Origin: Anaerophaga thermohalophila str. Valhall
Lineage (GTDB): Bacteria > Bacteroidota > Bacteroidia > Bacteroidales > Marinilabiliaceae
Assembly: GCF_000250735.1 (NCBI RefSeq)
Contig: NZ_AHZV01000164.1
Location: 1 to 61,156, forward strand
DNA length: 61,156 nt
Direction: 5' to 3'
Shown in pieces: positions 46,543 to 55,280 of this stretch; the stretch's first letter is position 1; each line of letters starts with the position of its first letter. The position numbers and the translations under genes were made by a program. The notes beneath the pieces were generated by a model. That model was not told the DNA's origin, made no database searches, and saw only the letters and a list, made by a program, of their open reading frames with translations.

Positions 46543-47709
46543 ATGATACAACTCTCAAAAGGCGTAAGTTTTGCCTATAAGGTATTGCGTTCGTCCGCAG
46601 CTAAAATGTATTACCTGCGTGCCGATTTCGAATTCGATGAAAGCAATAGAAATGCTTTAAAGAAACTTCATCCAATAAAAACGGTTGATAAAGAGGTGTT
46701 TAATGCTCATAAAAAAATGTGGCTTGGATGGAGTGCGTCTGCTTTTTTATCCAAGAGGTCATTACATTTATACAGGACTTTGAGTGGTATTCAGACACCA
46801 AAATTTTTACCAATTAACGTGTATTTTACCACAGTAAATCCAATTCTTAATAATAAGATGATGGCATGGGCATATGCCCAGAAAGGTAATTATTATCAAC
46901 TTTTTGGTATTGACAATGAGCCTGTTACTATCCTGAGAAACTTGAATGGTCTTTTTTTTGATTTTAAAGGCAACAATATCAATAGTCCTAAAGATTTTTT
47001 GGAGACAGAATTGAAAAAGCTAAAAAAAATTATAATTAAACCGGCATCAGAATCTTGGGGAGGGAAAAATGTACTATCATTTGAAAAAAATTTGTCCGGA
47101 GAATGGAAATGTATTAACAATAAAAGAATCAACCTGGAATTATCTGATTTAGATACTATCTACAACAATAATTATGTTATCCAGGAATATTTGGAACAGC
47201 ATCCTTTCTATAAAAAGCTAAACCCGACTTCATTCAACACCCTGAGAGTTTATGTTTACCGGTCAGTGATTGACCAGGTTCCTCATGTATTGCATACTAT
47301 GTTGAGAGTAGGTAGGGCTGGAAGCTTAGTTGATAATGTAAAGGCTGGAGGTATAGGTTTTTATGTGATGCCTGATGGTCGGTTGTTACATGGATTTGAT
47401 CACGATTACAGAAGAGTTGAATGGATTCCCGGCGATCCATCAATTAAGTTGCCCGATTTGGGTAAACTACCGGGATTAAAAGATATTCATGATCTGGCCT
47501 TGTTTGTTGCAACAAAAATACCATTTAGTCGTGTCGTGGCATTTGATATAAATATAGATAGTGATGGAAAGCCTCGATTGATAGAATTGAATACTTTTTA
47601 TCCAGGGCTTGCAATGCAGGTTTATGGATTTCCCTTTTTTGGAGAATTTACCGATGAGGTGATTTCATACTGTAAAGAACAGAAGAAAAACGATTATTTG
47701 ATGATTTAA
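46543..47709 (+). CDS. Sugar-transfer-associated ATP-grasp protein, copy 1
   Basis: 388 residues, ATPgrasp_ST type. The ATP-binding segment is IIIKPASESWGG (163-174), with IQEYLEQHPFY, LNPTSFNTLRVYVYR and the metal region FDINIDSDGKPRLIELNTF. ATP-grasp enzymes join a carboxyl group to an amine or hydroxyl group through an acyl phosphate. In this context the acceptor may be a sugar of the polymer. The sequence is more AT-rich than its neighbours. It is followed after 10 bp by a paralogue. Confidence 0.83.
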   Translation: MIQLSKGVSFAYKVLRSSAAKMYYLRADFEFDESNRNALKKLHPIKTVDKEVFNAHKKMWLGWSASAFLSKRSLHLYRTLSGIQTPKFLPINVYFTTVNPILNNKMMAWAYAQKGNYYQLFGIDNEPVTILRNLNGLFFDFKGNNINSPKDFLETELKKLKKIIIKPASESWGGKNVLSFEKNLSGEWKCINNKRINLELSDLDTIYNNNYVIQEYLEQHPFYKKLNPTSFNTLRVYVYRSVIDQVPHVLHTMLRVGRAGSLVDNVKAGGIGFYVMPDGRLLHGFDHDYRRVEWIPGDPSIKLPDLGKLPGLKDIHDLALFVATKIPFSRVVAFDINIDSDGKPRLIELNTFYPGLAMQVYGFPFFGEFTDEVISYCKEQKKNDYLMI

Positions 47710-47719
47710 TCAACTTACA

Positions 47720-48895
47720 ATGGAAACGGTAGTAAAATATGAGCTTATAATAAAATATCGGATGATTTTTGATTTCTTTTACAGAGCCATGAAAAAAATG
47801 GTACGCCTGGCATCTAATCATCATATCTATTCCGGTTGTCTTGCCACTGCCTATCTTTCAAAAGGCAAAAGTTGCTTTTCTGACAGGGTATCTTCGCAGG
47901 AGGTAGGAGAATTTAAAAAAAGATGGGAAGGAATTTCGAATTATGTTCCAAAAGTATTTTTAGAGATTTACCAACCTTTTTCCGAAATAAAAACATCGGA
48001 TTTTGTTCCGGATAGTATTTTTTTTACTCACATTGAGCCGATTATGAATAATGTGGAGTTTTCACGCAGTTTTGCAGATAAGAATATGTATTCTCTTTTG
48101 ATAGACCATAGCTTTCTACCTAAGGTTCTGCTAAGAAGAATGCATGGACGCTTTTTAGATGGTGATTATCATACAGTTTATAACATAGATGATTTTCTTT
48201 CAGTTTTGGCAGCTGATTATGAGCGGGTTATCATTAAGCCTTCAATTTCTTCTCAGGGGGGTAGACGTATTCGGCTTCTCGAATCCAGGGACGGTAAACT
48301 TTTTTTTGGGAATGCACATGTAACCCTGAGCTGGCTGTCCAAAGAATATAATGACAACTTTTTGATTCAGGAATATGTCCAACAACATCCATTCTACTCT
48401 GCCTTTAATCCCTCGTCTTTGAATACTTTGAGGATTTATACTTACCGGTCGGTAAAAGATGAAAAGGTTCATATACTTTCTTCTATGTTGAGAGTTGGGA
48501 AACCAGGATCTTTTATTGACAATATAAGTCTGGGAGGAAAAGCGTGTGGATTGTTTGCGGATGGAAGACTAAATGGAATTGCTAATGATTACGAGGGAAA
48601 AACCTATAAGAGTGTTGGAAATGTTGACCTGACTTTACATGGGAAGGTCGTGGGATTTGAAGATGTGATCCGAAAAGCCAAAGTGGTTGCAGAAGCTCAA
48701 TACTATTCCAGGTTAATTGGATTTGACTTTTGTGTGAATGAGCAGGAGAAAGGTTTATTGATCGAATTAAACAATTATGATGTGGGAATTGAACGTGTGC
48801 AAAAATGCAACGGTCCCTTATTTGGCGATTTTACTGATGAAATTATAGACTATTGCAGGAGGAAAAAAAAATCTTTCAAATATATAATTCGTTGA
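47720..48895 (+). CDS. Sugar-transfer-associated ATP-grasp protein, copy 2
   Basis: 391 residues, a diverged paralogue of the preceding gene. It shares VIIKPSISSQGG (about 172-182), IQEYVQQHPFYSAFNPSSLN and SMLRVGKPGSFIDNISLGG, with the final metal region FDFCVNEQEKGLLIELNNYD. Several ATGs are possible within the first 28 codons (METVVKYEL, MIFDFF, MKKMVRL). The first is listed. The tandem pair suggests two different carboxyl donors or two different acceptor sites. It ends 4 bp before an asparagine-synthase-like gene. Confidence 0.8.
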   Translation: METVVKYELIIKYRMIFDFFYRAMKKMVRLASNHHIYSGCLATAYLSKGKSCFSDRVSSQEVGEFKKRWEGISNYVPKVFLEIYQPFSEIKTSDFVPDSIFFTHIEPIMNNVEFSRSFADKNMYSLLIDHSFLPKVLLRRMHGRFLDGDYHTVYNIDDFLSVLAADYERVIIKPSISSQGGRRIRLLESRDGKLFFGNAHVTLSWLSKEYNDNFLIQEYVQQHPFYSAFNPSSLNTLRIYTYRSVKDEKVHILSSMLRVGKPGSFIDNISLGGKACGLFADGRLNGIANDYEGKTYKSVGNVDLTLHGKVVGFEDVIRKAKVVAEAQYYSRLIGFDFCVNEQEKGLLIELNNYDVGIERVQKCNGPLFGDFTDEIIDYCRRKKKSFKYIIR

Positions 48896-48899
48896 CATA

Positions 48900-50123
48900 A
48901 TGGAAATACACTCAAAAATAGCCTCCTTTCTTGAATTGGGATACTTTATGGATTATTCGGAGCAAACTGTGCGGCTTCCGGATAAAATTTATCCAGTAGA
49001 GCAGGGAGACCTTTTTCAGGAGGAGTTGTTTATTACTGCCAGGCAGAAATTGTTAAAGTCGTTCAGTGCCGGTTATTCACCCGGACAGGTTTGTGTTGTT
49101 CCGTTAAGCGGTGGTCTTGACAGTCGCGCTGTTTTGGGTGGATTGCTTCAGTTTAGTGAGGCTTCCAACATCATTACTTATACTTTTGGTATTCCCGGGT
49201 CGTTTGACTACGAAATAGCAGCAAGAGTTGCCAGGTCTGTTGGCGTCAATAATATCAGAATTCCCCTGGAAAAGTATGAGTTTTCGCTGGAGGAACTTTT
49301 AGCCGTGTCGAAAGCCATGGATCATCAGACCTTATTATTTTTTCATGCTCCTTACAGAATGGTTAAGCGTGATTTTGGCGGAGGTGTTCATTGGTCGGGC
49401 TTTTTAGGCGAAGCAATTACCGGCGATCATATTCGCGGCAATCTGGCCAGTTCGCTCGATGAAGCAGAAAGAAAATTTTTGAATTTCAACCGGTTTGTGA
49501 AAGGGGAGGACAGTGCTTTGTTATCTGATGGCATGTCATACGCCCAAAAGAAACTTGATCGTCCGCGACCTACTCAGGGTTTTTTAACCTTTGAAGAAGG
49601 TCTGGACTTATTGAATCGTCAAAACAAATATATAGCACCTCATGTTATGCTGAAAGAATTTGAGCATCGGGCTCCTTTCAATGATCCTGAAGTCATTAAG
49701 TTTTTTCTTGGATTGAGTGAGGCGCAAAAACGACATCAGTTTTTCTTTAAAGAATTCCTGCAATGGTGGAAACCCGGTCTCTTCAATTTGCCTGTAAAAA
49801 ACAATCTTGGATATCCTCTTGGTGTAGCCGGATGGCGGTTGAAGTTCAGAAAGAAATGGATTGGATTCAGGAAAAGACTTGGAAACCGCAAGGATCCTAA
49901 TATCAATTATTTCAATTTTTCAGCACGGGTTGTTGACGATGATGTATTCAAACAGCTTGTGTGGTCACAGCTGAGCGATCTGGATCAGCGAAAAATTTTG
50001 CCGGAAGCAATAAATCCCCTGAAATTATGGAAAGACCACCAGGACAGGATTCAGGATCATGGTAAAATAATTCAGGGTCTTGCTTCTCTGGAGATTCATC
50101 TGAAAGCCGGGAAAAAGTTATGA
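48900..50123 (+). CDS. Asparagine synthase-like synthetase domain without glutaminase
   Basis: 407 residues. It begins only about 60 residues before the PP-loop SGGLDS (70-75), so the glutaminase domain is absent. Other conserved parts are TFGIPGSFDYEIAARVARSV and the GEAITGDH region. It should adenylate a carboxyl group and accept ammonia or another amine. Two ATP-grasp genes sit just upstream with almost no spacing, so the three probably modify the same sugar. The residue after SGGLDS is R rather than S, as also in the other asparagine-synthase-like gene of this locus. Confidence 0.78.
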   Translation: MEIHSKIASFLELGYFMDYSEQTVRLPDKIYPVEQGDLFQEELFITARQKLLKSFSAGYSPGQVCVVPLSGGLDSRAVLGGLLQFSEASNIITYTFGIPGSFDYEIAARVARSVGVNNIRIPLEKYEFSLEELLAVSKAMDHQTLLFFHAPYRMVKRDFGGGVHWSGFLGEAITGDHIRGNLASSLDEAERKFLNFNRFVKGEDSALLSDGMSYAQKKLDRPRPTQGFLTFEEGLDLLNRQNKYIAPHVMLKEFEHRAPFNDPEVIKFFLGLSEAQKRHQFFFKEFLQWWKPGLFNLPVKNNLGYPLGVAGWRLKFRKKWIGFRKRLGNRKDPNINYFNFSARVVDDDVFKQLVWSQLSDLDQRKILPEAINPLKLWKDHQDRIQDHGKIIQGLASLEIHLKAGKKL

Positions 50124-50373
50124 TACAGGCATGAAGAAAAGGTAGAAATGTAAAAAGGCAGGAGGGCAGAAAGGTAAATCGATATGTAGTTGAAAAGAAA
50201 TAACGAAGGTGTCTAAAAAGTCCGTGTTTCTCTGTGTCCCTCTTTGACAAGAACTGCGTTTATGTTTATAGCAAATATTGATAAAATAAAACAAGTTTCT
50301 GATAATTGGGGCGAATTCTCCCGATAAACCGGGGCAGGTTATTCGACTGAATACTTAAACTAAATATTTACGA

Positions 50374-51504
50374 ATGAGAAAAATGAAGTTATTATATGTT
50401 GCAGAAGTGCACCTTCCCGGCCGTAAGGCCAGTAGTATCCATGTAATGCGTATGTGCAAAGCATTCTCTGAACAGAATCTGAAAGTCAGACTGTTGGCGT
50501 TCCGGTCGAAGCAGTACTCTGGTGTTGAACATTTGTACAATTATTATGGTATTGATGACAGTTTTGAAATTAAACTATTGAGAAGTCCCGGTACCGGAAG
50601 ATTGGCAGCTTTTTATATGGCTTTAAGGGCGATGTTCGAGGTTCTTTTTTTCCGGCCCCATATTGCATATACCCGTTCGCCTGTGTCCTCTTTGTTTTTT
50701 TCTCTCCTGAACCGGCCGTTTGCTTTCGAAGGGCATGTCATATTGGACCAATCCGCACATAAATGGCTTTCTACATTTTTTCAGCATTTTTCCAGGGTAA
50801 ATAACTTTCTGGGGCTGGTGGTTATTTCTTCAGCGTTGAAAAAGATGTTTGTTGAAAAAGGAACCCCTCCCGAAGATATATTTGTCGCACATGATGCAGC
50901 CGACGCCAAGCCTATGGATGAAAAGGGGGAATTAAAAGGTAATTTTGGCTTTAATGCCGGATATTTTGGAAATGTATACAAAGGCCGTGGCGTTGAAATC
51001 ATTGTTGCCATGGCGAACAAGAAACCCGAAATTGGTTTTCACATTTTCGGCGGAATTGCAGAGGACCTACCCGGAAACCCTGAACTCCCTGATAACCTGT
51101 TTTTTTATGGTTTTCTGCCTCCTTCTGAAGTTCATTTGTACCGTAACGCATGCGATTTACTTTTAGCACCTTATCAGCCGGAAGTGTTTGTCTCCAAAAA
51201 GCAAGCCTATTCAACCAGTTCATATATGTCGCCACTGAAAATATTTGAGTATATGTCGGCCCGGAGAGCAATTATTGTAAGTGATATGCCTGTCTTGAGG
51301 GAGGTGTTATCGGATACCTCCTCTATGTTGGTTGCCCCATCGGACGAGAATGCATGGGTAGATGCTATAGATATTCTGAAAAACGATGAAAAAAAGCGAG
51401 AACAGATTGCACGAAATGCCTATCAGAAATTTTGTGAAGAGTATACCTGGGGTAAGAGAGCCGAATCCATTTTGCAATGGTTACTTGGCCGGTTAAAGAA
51501 TTGA
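50374..51504 (+). CDS. Glycosyltransferase family 4
   Basis: 376 residues. N-terminal KLLYVAEVHLPGRKASSIHV resembles the acceptor side of GT4 enzymes. The C-terminal SPLKIFEYMSARRAIIVSDM is the donor-binding glutamate region. It is followed after 3 bp by another GT4 gene. Specificity is unknown. Confidence 0.88.
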   Translation: MRKMKLLYVAEVHLPGRKASSIHVMRMCKAFSEQNLKVRLLAFRSKQYSGVEHLYNYYGIDDSFEIKLLRSPGTGRLAAFYMALRAMFEVLFFRPHIAYTRSPVSSLFFSLLNRPFAFEGHVILDQSAHKWLSTFFQHFSRVNNFLGLVVISSALKKMFVEKGTPPEDIFVAHDAADAKPMDEKGELKGNFGFNAGYFGNVYKGRGVEIIVAMANKKPEIGFHIFGGIAEDLPGNPELPDNLFFYGFLPPSEVHLYRNACDLLLAPYQPEVFVSKKQAYSTSSYMSPLKIFEYMSARRAIIVSDMPVLREVLSDTSSMLVAPSDENAWVDAIDILKNDEKKREQIARNAYQKFCEEYTWGKRAESILQWLLGRLKN

Positions 51505-51507
51505 ATT

Positions 51508-52599
51508 ATGAAGGTTTTAATGATAATAGAAAGTTTGAGGGATGGAGGGAAACAACGACGAATGGTTGAGTTGTTAAGGGTACTTTCTGTCAGTAAGAAG
51601 TATGAAGTAATGGTACTTTTTCTTAAGAACTCTGTTCATTATGAAGAAATATATAATCTTCCCGGAGTGCAAACATTTTATTTAGAACGCAGGTTTCGTT
51701 CCGACCCCCGTGTGTTTTATTCTTTTGTTCATGAAGCCCGGAAGTTTGAGCCCGATTTGGTTCATGCCTGGGGGGGACTCCCGGCCGTAGTTGCGTTGCC
51801 TTATGTGTTGTTGTATCGTAAGCCCTTTGTTAACGGGATGATTGCCAATTCCAGGCTTAAGCTTTTTTCTCCGGAATGGTTCAGGGTGAAATGCACCTTT
51901 CCATTTTCAGACGTAATAATCTCAAATTCGGAAATCGGCCTTAAAGTATATAAGGTTCCCGGGCGTAAGAAAAGATTGATAAGAAACGGGATTAATTTTG
52001 ACCGGATTGTTCATCAGAGTAGTGGAAAGGATGTGAGAGACCGCCTTGGAATTCACGGTGATAAAAAAATTGTTGGTATGGTAGCTACCATCGACTGGCG
52101 TAAGAATTTTCCTATGTATGTAAATGCTGCATTGTCGGTGTTAAAGAAAAGAAATGATACTCTTTTCTTTGTTGTAGGCGACGGCCCGGATAAGGAAAAG
52201 ATAGAGGCCATGGTTCCTGAAGAAAAAAAACACCATTTCTTTTTCACCGGAAAAATCCGCAATGTTGAAGAGATAGTCTCCTTGTTTGATGTGGGAGTGT
52301 TGGCTTCTTATGGTGAAGGAACCTCAAACAGTCTGTTGGAGTACATGCTTTTTGAGAAACCAGTGGTTGCAACGAATGTTTTTGGCATTAATGAGGTTGT
52401 AGAAGACGGAGTTAACGGTTACTTAGTGGCCCATGATAATTTTATGGAAATGGGAATGAAAATTTCTAAACTCCTGGATGACACGACGCTTGCTGTTAAG
52501 ATGGGAAAAGAAGGCAGAAAAACTGTTGAATCCAGGTATTCAATTGATCAAATGGTAGCCGGATACGAAAATATTTACGAAGAAGTTATTCGTCTATGA
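51508..52599 (+). CDS. Glycosyltransferase family 4
   Basis: 363 residues. MKVLMIIESLRDGGKQRRMV with the GG near the start, HAWGGLPAVVALPYV, and the donor site ASYGEGTSNSLLEYMLFEKP. The end overlaps the next gene by 4 nt, so the two are translationally coupled. It would act on the membrane-bound repeat unit. Confidence 0.9.
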   Translation: MKVLMIIESLRDGGKQRRMVELLRVLSVSKKYEVMVLFLKNSVHYEEIYNLPGVQTFYLERRFRSDPRVFYSFVHEARKFEPDLVHAWGGLPAVVALPYVLLYRKPFVNGMIANSRLKLFSPEWFRVKCTFPFSDVIISNSEIGLKVYKVPGRKKRLIRNGINFDRIVHQSSGKDVRDRLGIHGDKKIVGMVATIDWRKNFPMYVNAALSVLKKRNDTLFFVVGDGPDKEKIEAMVPEEKKHHFFFTGKIRNVEEIVSLFDVGVLASYGEGTSNSLLEYMLFEKPVVATNVFGINEVVEDGVNGYLVAHDNFMEMGMKISKLLDDTTLAVKMGKEGRKTVESRYSIDQMVAGYENIYEEVIRL

Positions 52600-54041
52600 A
52601 GGAAAGGGTGGTCATAGCAATTGAGAATGGTTACGTTGCCAGATGGGTGGCAGAAATGCTTAAAGATTTTTCTTCCGGAAACGGTTTGGAGATAAATCTC
52701 CTCATCATGAAGCAAACAAAAACAAGAAGTCGGTTCTTAGACAGATTTTTACCCCCAAAACTCTGGAAAATTTTCAGTAAAGTCGATATAACCGGTTTGT
52801 TTCCTCCTGTTTCTGGTGATTACGATTCTCCCCTTTTGGGAATGGTTTCACCCAGATCCCGGAAATTAATCCCGGATACCGGTAATCATTTTTACAAAGG
52901 ATTGTTTTTGGAAAAGGGGAATAAGATAAGTGCCGGAGGATATAAGGGTACCTGGTTTTTTCTTTGGCACTTTTTTGCACTTTCTTCTCCTCTGGTAATT
53001 AAGGATGAAGATGCGAATTGCAGCTATCATGCATTTTTTCAGGTTGGCAGCTACAGCTTTAAAAAGAATGTCGGGTTTTTACGGTTCAATATCGAAAAGC
53101 TACTGAATCAACTGATTTTTGAAAGAAATCATGGTTTTCCGAAAGCCAAATCGTCTGATATTCTGAGAGACAAGTTGTTCAAAATACTCAAGTATCCGTT
53201 TTGGGAATTTTTTCAGAAATATCGTGAAAGATTTCTTGCTCCCCGATGGCGGTTAATTACAATGGATATAGATTCTCTGAAAGAGATGAGACGGATTAAT
53301 GCTAAAGTGATTTCTCCGCCTGCCGGTTTTGAGTGGGCAGACCCGATGCTGGCCGATTCGAATGAAGGATTGTTTCTTTTTATTGAAGAAGAAGTGAATG
53401 ACAAAGGGCACATTTCGGTAGTTCGTTTAAACAGAGAGACTCTGACTTTTGCCGACACTCCGCAAAAAATTATGGAGAAGTCCACCCATATGTCATATCC
53501 ATTTGTTTTCAGAGTTGGTTCCGATTGGTATATGATACCCGAGAGTAGTGAAGAAAGAAAAATGACCATATATAAATCATTGCAGTTCCCCCTGGTCTGG
53601 GTGCCGGTCAGGAATGTTTTCGAAGATGAACAATGGGTAGATACAACACCTTTTTTCCACGATGGAAAGTGGTGGATTTTTTCGGTGAAAAAACAGGTTG
53701 ATTATGCATCTTCCTACCAGGATCTGTTTTTGTTCTATTCGAATGATATCATTAACGGGGAATGGTATTCCCACCCTAAAAATCCGGTGGTTTCCGATGT
53801 TCGGCAAGCCCGTTCGGCCGGAGCGGTCTTTTCATATCGTGGAAGATTATTCCGTCCGGCTCAGAATTGCCTGCACAAATACGGGGGCAGCCTGATGTTG
53901 TGTGAGATAATAAGGTTGACCGACGATGATTATGAAGAGCAGATATGTGGAGAATTTCTTTTTCCCTGGTACAGTAAATTATCATCATTCCATACCATTG
54001 CTGTTTACAAAGACCGGCTGATGGGAGATTGTTATTATTAA
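52596..54041 (+). CDS. GINT1-N-like (glucosamine inositolphosphorylceramide transferase N-terminal) protein
   Basis: 481 residues. The second half has beta-propeller features of this family: GFEWADPMLADSNEGLFLFI, HMSYPFVFRVGSDWYMIPES, VDTTPFFHDGKWWIF, SAGAVFSYRGRLFRPAQNCL. The first 200 residues are unlike it, starting with VVIAIENGYVARWVAEML, and may be a separate domain. Family members occur beside bacterial exopolysaccharide genes, but the catalytic activity is not settled. It lies between two GT4 genes. Confidence 0.7.
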   Translation: MKERVVIAIENGYVARWVAEMLKDFSSGNGLEINLLIMKQTKTRSRFLDRFLPPKLWKIFSKVDITGLFPPVSGDYDSPLLGMVSPRSRKLIPDTGNHFYKGLFLEKGNKISAGGYKGTWFFLWHFFALSSPLVIKDEDANCSYHAFFQVGSYSFKKNVGFLRFNIEKLLNQLIFERNHGFPKAKSSDILRDKLFKILKYPFWEFFQKYRERFLAPRWRLITMDIDSLKEMRRINAKVISPPAGFEWADPMLADSNEGLFLFIEEEVNDKGHISVVRLNRETLTFADTPQKIMEKSTHMSYPFVFRVGSDWYMIPESSEERKMTIYKSLQFPLVWVPVRNVFEDEQWVDTTPFFHDGKWWIFSVKKQVDYASSYQDLFLFYSNDIINGEWYSHPKNPVVSDVRQARSAGAVFSYRGRLFRPAQNCLHKYGGSLMLCEIIRLTDDDYEEQICGEFLFPWYSKLSSFHTIAVYKDRLMGDCYY

Positions 54042-54064
54042 TTTTATCTGTTAATCTAATTTGC

Positions 54065-55123
54065 ATGGCAATAGCAGTTTTTATAAAACAATTAAGTGTC
54101 GGAGGTGCCGAAAAACAAAGTCTTTTGCTTACCAGGGAACTACAAAAGCATTATCCTGCTTATCTGGTTGTCTGGAGCCGGAAGATAGTTTCCCCCGGCT
54201 ATCAGGATTTTATTGAAATGAACAACCTGAATGTTATTTTTTTGGAAGGTACGGCATTGCATAAAGCGTTCTTTCTTTGGCGTTTTTTTAAAGAGAAAAG
54301 GGTTTCCTGCTTATTCAATTTTTTGTTACTCAATAATTTTGTGGGCGGCTTGACAGGAAGGCTTGCCCGTGTACGAAAAATCTACGGGGGTATTCGTAAT
54401 TGTGAGATAGCGTCAGGAAAATTATTATGGCAAAAAATTGTGCATAATTATATTTCACATCACACCATATTTAATAATTATGCCGGAACCGTTACCCTTT
54501 CAAAACAGGGATTCAGAAAGGATAAGATGCTGGTAATTCATAACGGCATTGATGTTGACGGGGAAATACACCTCCGACAGGAAGCTTTGGTGCCCGTTAT
54601 TTTTACGGCAGCACGATTCCTTCCCCAGAAAGATTATTTTACCGCATTGGAGGCCATTCAGATACTTAAAAGAAGGGGCAGAAACTTTCGCTATGTTATA
54701 GCCGGATACGGCCTGCAGGAGAATGAAATCAAAGCTGGTATAGAGAAATTAGAAATTAAAGACTGCACAGAAATGAAAATTGCTCCTGACAATATTAAAG
54801 AGCTGTATCGGCAGGCAGATATTTATTTATCTACTTCGTTAAAGGAGGGTTTGTCTAACTCGATCATGGAAGCTATGGCTGCCGCCTTGCCTGTTGTTGC
54901 TACAAATGTCGGCGATAATGAGCAATTGGTAGAGAATGGACGTACTGGTTATTTAGTAGACAGAAAGTCACCTGTTCAGGTAGCCGATGCTCTTGAAAAG
55001 CTCCTTGACAATTATCAATCTATTCTGCAGATGGGAGGGGAAGGATTTCAACGGTTGAAAGACAAATTTTCGACCAGTCTTTTTTTGAACCGATATAAAG
55101 CATTAATTAGTGTCTGTCCATAA
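54065..55123 (+). CDS. Glycosyltransferase family 4, C-terminus supplied by a repeat element
   Basis: About 352 residues. The ATG at 54065 (MAIAVFIKQLSVGGAEKQSL) gives a typical GT4 start. The frame is open 12 codons further up, inside the previous gene, and is not used. The donor-binding motif is STSLKEGLSNSIMEAMAAAL. The last residues, ISVCP, and the stop codon lie inside MITE-like copy 7, so the native end may have been slightly different. The enzyme core seems complete. Confidence 0.85.
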   Translation: MAIAVFIKQLSVGGAEKQSLLLTRELQKHYPAYLVVWSRKIVSPGYQDFIEMNNLNVIFLEGTALHKAFFLWRFFKEKRVSCLFNFLLLNNFVGGLTGRLARVRKIYGGIRNCEIASGKLLWQKIVHNYISHHTIFNNYAGTVTLSKQGFRKDKMLVIHNGIDVDGEIHLRQEALVPVIFTAARFLPQKDYFTALEAIQILKRRGRNFRYVIAGYGLQENEIKAGIEKLEIKDCTEMKIAPDNIKELYRQADIYLSTSLKEGLSNSIMEAMAAALPVVATNVGDNEQLVENGRTGYLVDRKSPVQVADALEKLLDNYQSILQMGGEGFQRLKDKFSTSLFLNRYKALISVCP

Positions 55124-55274
55124 AGCGCCATTTACTGTGTTACGCTCGTCCGAAAATTACTCATTTACGATGAGTAAACTCCGTATTTTCGGACTTCGCA
55201 AGCCTTGTAAATGACACTTTCTGAACAGACACACATGTTGTGAAAATTTTTGAAAGTTTATAGACGAATACTAA
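55107..55274 (+). repeat. MITE-like palindromic element, copy 7 (type A)
   Basis: Starts TTAGTGTCTGTCCATAAA, ends TTTATAGACGAATACTAA. Inner stem CCGAAAATTACTCATTTAC with GTAAACTCCGTATTTTCGG. It overlaps the 3' end of one glycosyltransferase and ends 6 bp before the start of the next. Confidence 0.85.
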
Positions 55275-55280
55275 TTAGTG

